Assembly: GCA_902772795.1 (NCBI GenBank)
Contig: CACYBZ010000293.1
Coordinates: forward strand, 1-6,441
Source of the DNA: an uncultured Ruminococcus sp.
GTDB lineage: Bacteria > Bacillota > Clostridia > Oscillospirales > Acutalibacteraceae
Length of the DNA stretch: 6,441 nucleotides
Direction: 5' to 3'
Part shown: in pieces, positions 6,020 through 6,441 of the stretch
How the letters are laid out: every line of letters starts with the position of its first letter
Position numbering within the stretch: the stretch's first letter is position 1
Notes under the pieces: generated by a model
The model's input: the letters and a program-made list of their open reading frames with translations, nothing else
What the model was told of the DNA's origin: nothing
Databases searched by the model: none
Program-made: the position numbers and the translations under genes

Positions 6020-6441
6020 ATGCACACGGTGGGAAAATTATCTTTAACATTTCTGATAACGATAATACTGGTCAGTATGGGAATTATCGGAGTGGCGGCG
6101 GAAACCAAAACGGTAGACGGAATCACCGTCAGCTTTGAAACAGACAAGACAAAGTACAAAGATGATGAAACAGTTATCGGCAAATTTGAAATTCTGAATG
6201 CAAGTGCTAATGATATTCAGGACATTGACGCACAGATGATTATGCCGAAAGGTTATGCGATAAATGAAGGAAGTGTCATGTCGTATAATTATGACGTTAT
6301 CAGCGTCGGCGGAAGCGTTGACGGAGAAATTACTTGTGTGCCGAATGCCAAAGAACATCAATACACAGGCTTGTTCTGGACCGGTGGAAGAATAGCATTG
6401 ATGATAGGCGGAATCATAGGGTTACTGCTAGTCAGTTTTAT
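6020..6441 (+). CDS. exported membrane-anchored protein with Ig-like ectodomain, truncated at the window edge
   Basis: An open frame of 140 complete codons that runs off the right edge. It begins with a signal peptide: MHTVGK, a hydrophobic stretch (about 7-25) and a VAA/E cleavage site near residue 27. Next comes an extracytoplasmic domain (about 28-115) with the feel of a beta-sandwich repeat: SFETDKTKYKDDETVIGKFEILNAS, then a pattern like DIDAQMIMPKGYAI and YDVISVGGSVDGEI. This resembles DUF11/CARDB-type modules in which a TDKxxYKxGDxV strand opens the fold. It then has an arginine-flanked hydrophobic segment, GGRIALMIGGIIGLLLVSF (122-140), probably a membrane anchor. The rest is unseen, so total length and any cytoplasmic or repeat domains are unknown. 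The family is not recognised beyond this layout. The opposite strand also shows open frames here, but they lack ribosome sites. Nearness to the ABC operon may be incidental. Confidence 0.8.
   Translation, partial: MHTVGKLSLTFLITIILVSMGIIGVAAETKTVDGITVSFETDKTKYKDDETVIGKFEILNASANDIQDIDAQMIMPKGYAINEGSVMSYNYDVISVGGSVDGEITCVPNAKEHQYTGLFWTGGRIALMIGGIIGLLLVSF

Noticed and set aside
6044..6361. Leftward frames opposite the last gene
   Set aside because: The rightward frame has a GGAGGA site, a signal peptide and a membrane anchor. The leftward frames have no ribosome site and show no domain.
1..6441. CRISPR array, tRNA or rRNA genes, transposase or toxin-antitoxin genes
   Set aside because: No regularly spaced direct repeats, cloverleaf sequences, DDE-type frames or small paired genes are visible on either strand.

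Overview
The window looks like chromosomal DNA of a low-GC Gram-positive gut or rumen Clostridia member, most probably a Ruminococcus-like organism. This is inferred from the AT-rich base composition, strong AGAGGG/GGAGGA ribosome binding sites, consensus sigma-A-type promoters, a DHHW-family surface protein and an interspersed repeat resembling those I associate with Ruminococcaceae intergenic regions. The genus is a judgement, not a search result.

Layout from left to right. Positions 1-83 hold what may be the tail of a rightward gene. Next comes a gene-free spacer with one copy of an interspersed repeat (114-199) and a strong hairpin terminator (238-291). Two leftward genes follow, apparently an operon transcribed from about 2327 back to 274. 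The first is a membrane-anchored DHHW-family protein (1040-2194) whose catalytic motifs are both replaced. The second is a Nudix hydrolase (274-1002) with a perfect Nudix box and an extra N-terminal domain of about 95 residues. A 376-bp divergent intergenic region (2195-2570) carries a consensus promoter for each direction. The rightward operon encodes an EcsA-like ABC ATPase (2571-3284) and an 838-residue membrane protein (3277-5793) that overlaps it by 8 bases. Then comes a structured intergenic region with a second, inverted copy of the interspersed repeat (5916-5977). Last is the start of an exported, membrane-anchored protein (6020 to the window end) that is cut by the window edge.

How the genes fit together. 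The ATPase and the large permease almost certainly form one ABC-2-type transporter, substrate unknown. The permease is the most unusual item. Its sequence contains three related membrane modules rather than the two expected of a full-length ABC-2-type permease pair: modules 1 and 2 align without gaps at a constant offset of 298 residues over about 190 residues, and module 3 shares the diagnostic loop motif with module 2 at an offset of 282. The leftward operon couples a probably non-catalytic relative of surface-polysaccharide O-acetyltransferase-type proteins with a nucleotide-pyrophosphate hydrolase whose N-terminal domain looks like a worn-down inorganic pyrophosphatase. None of this amounts to a defence system, CRISPR array or mobile element that I can support.
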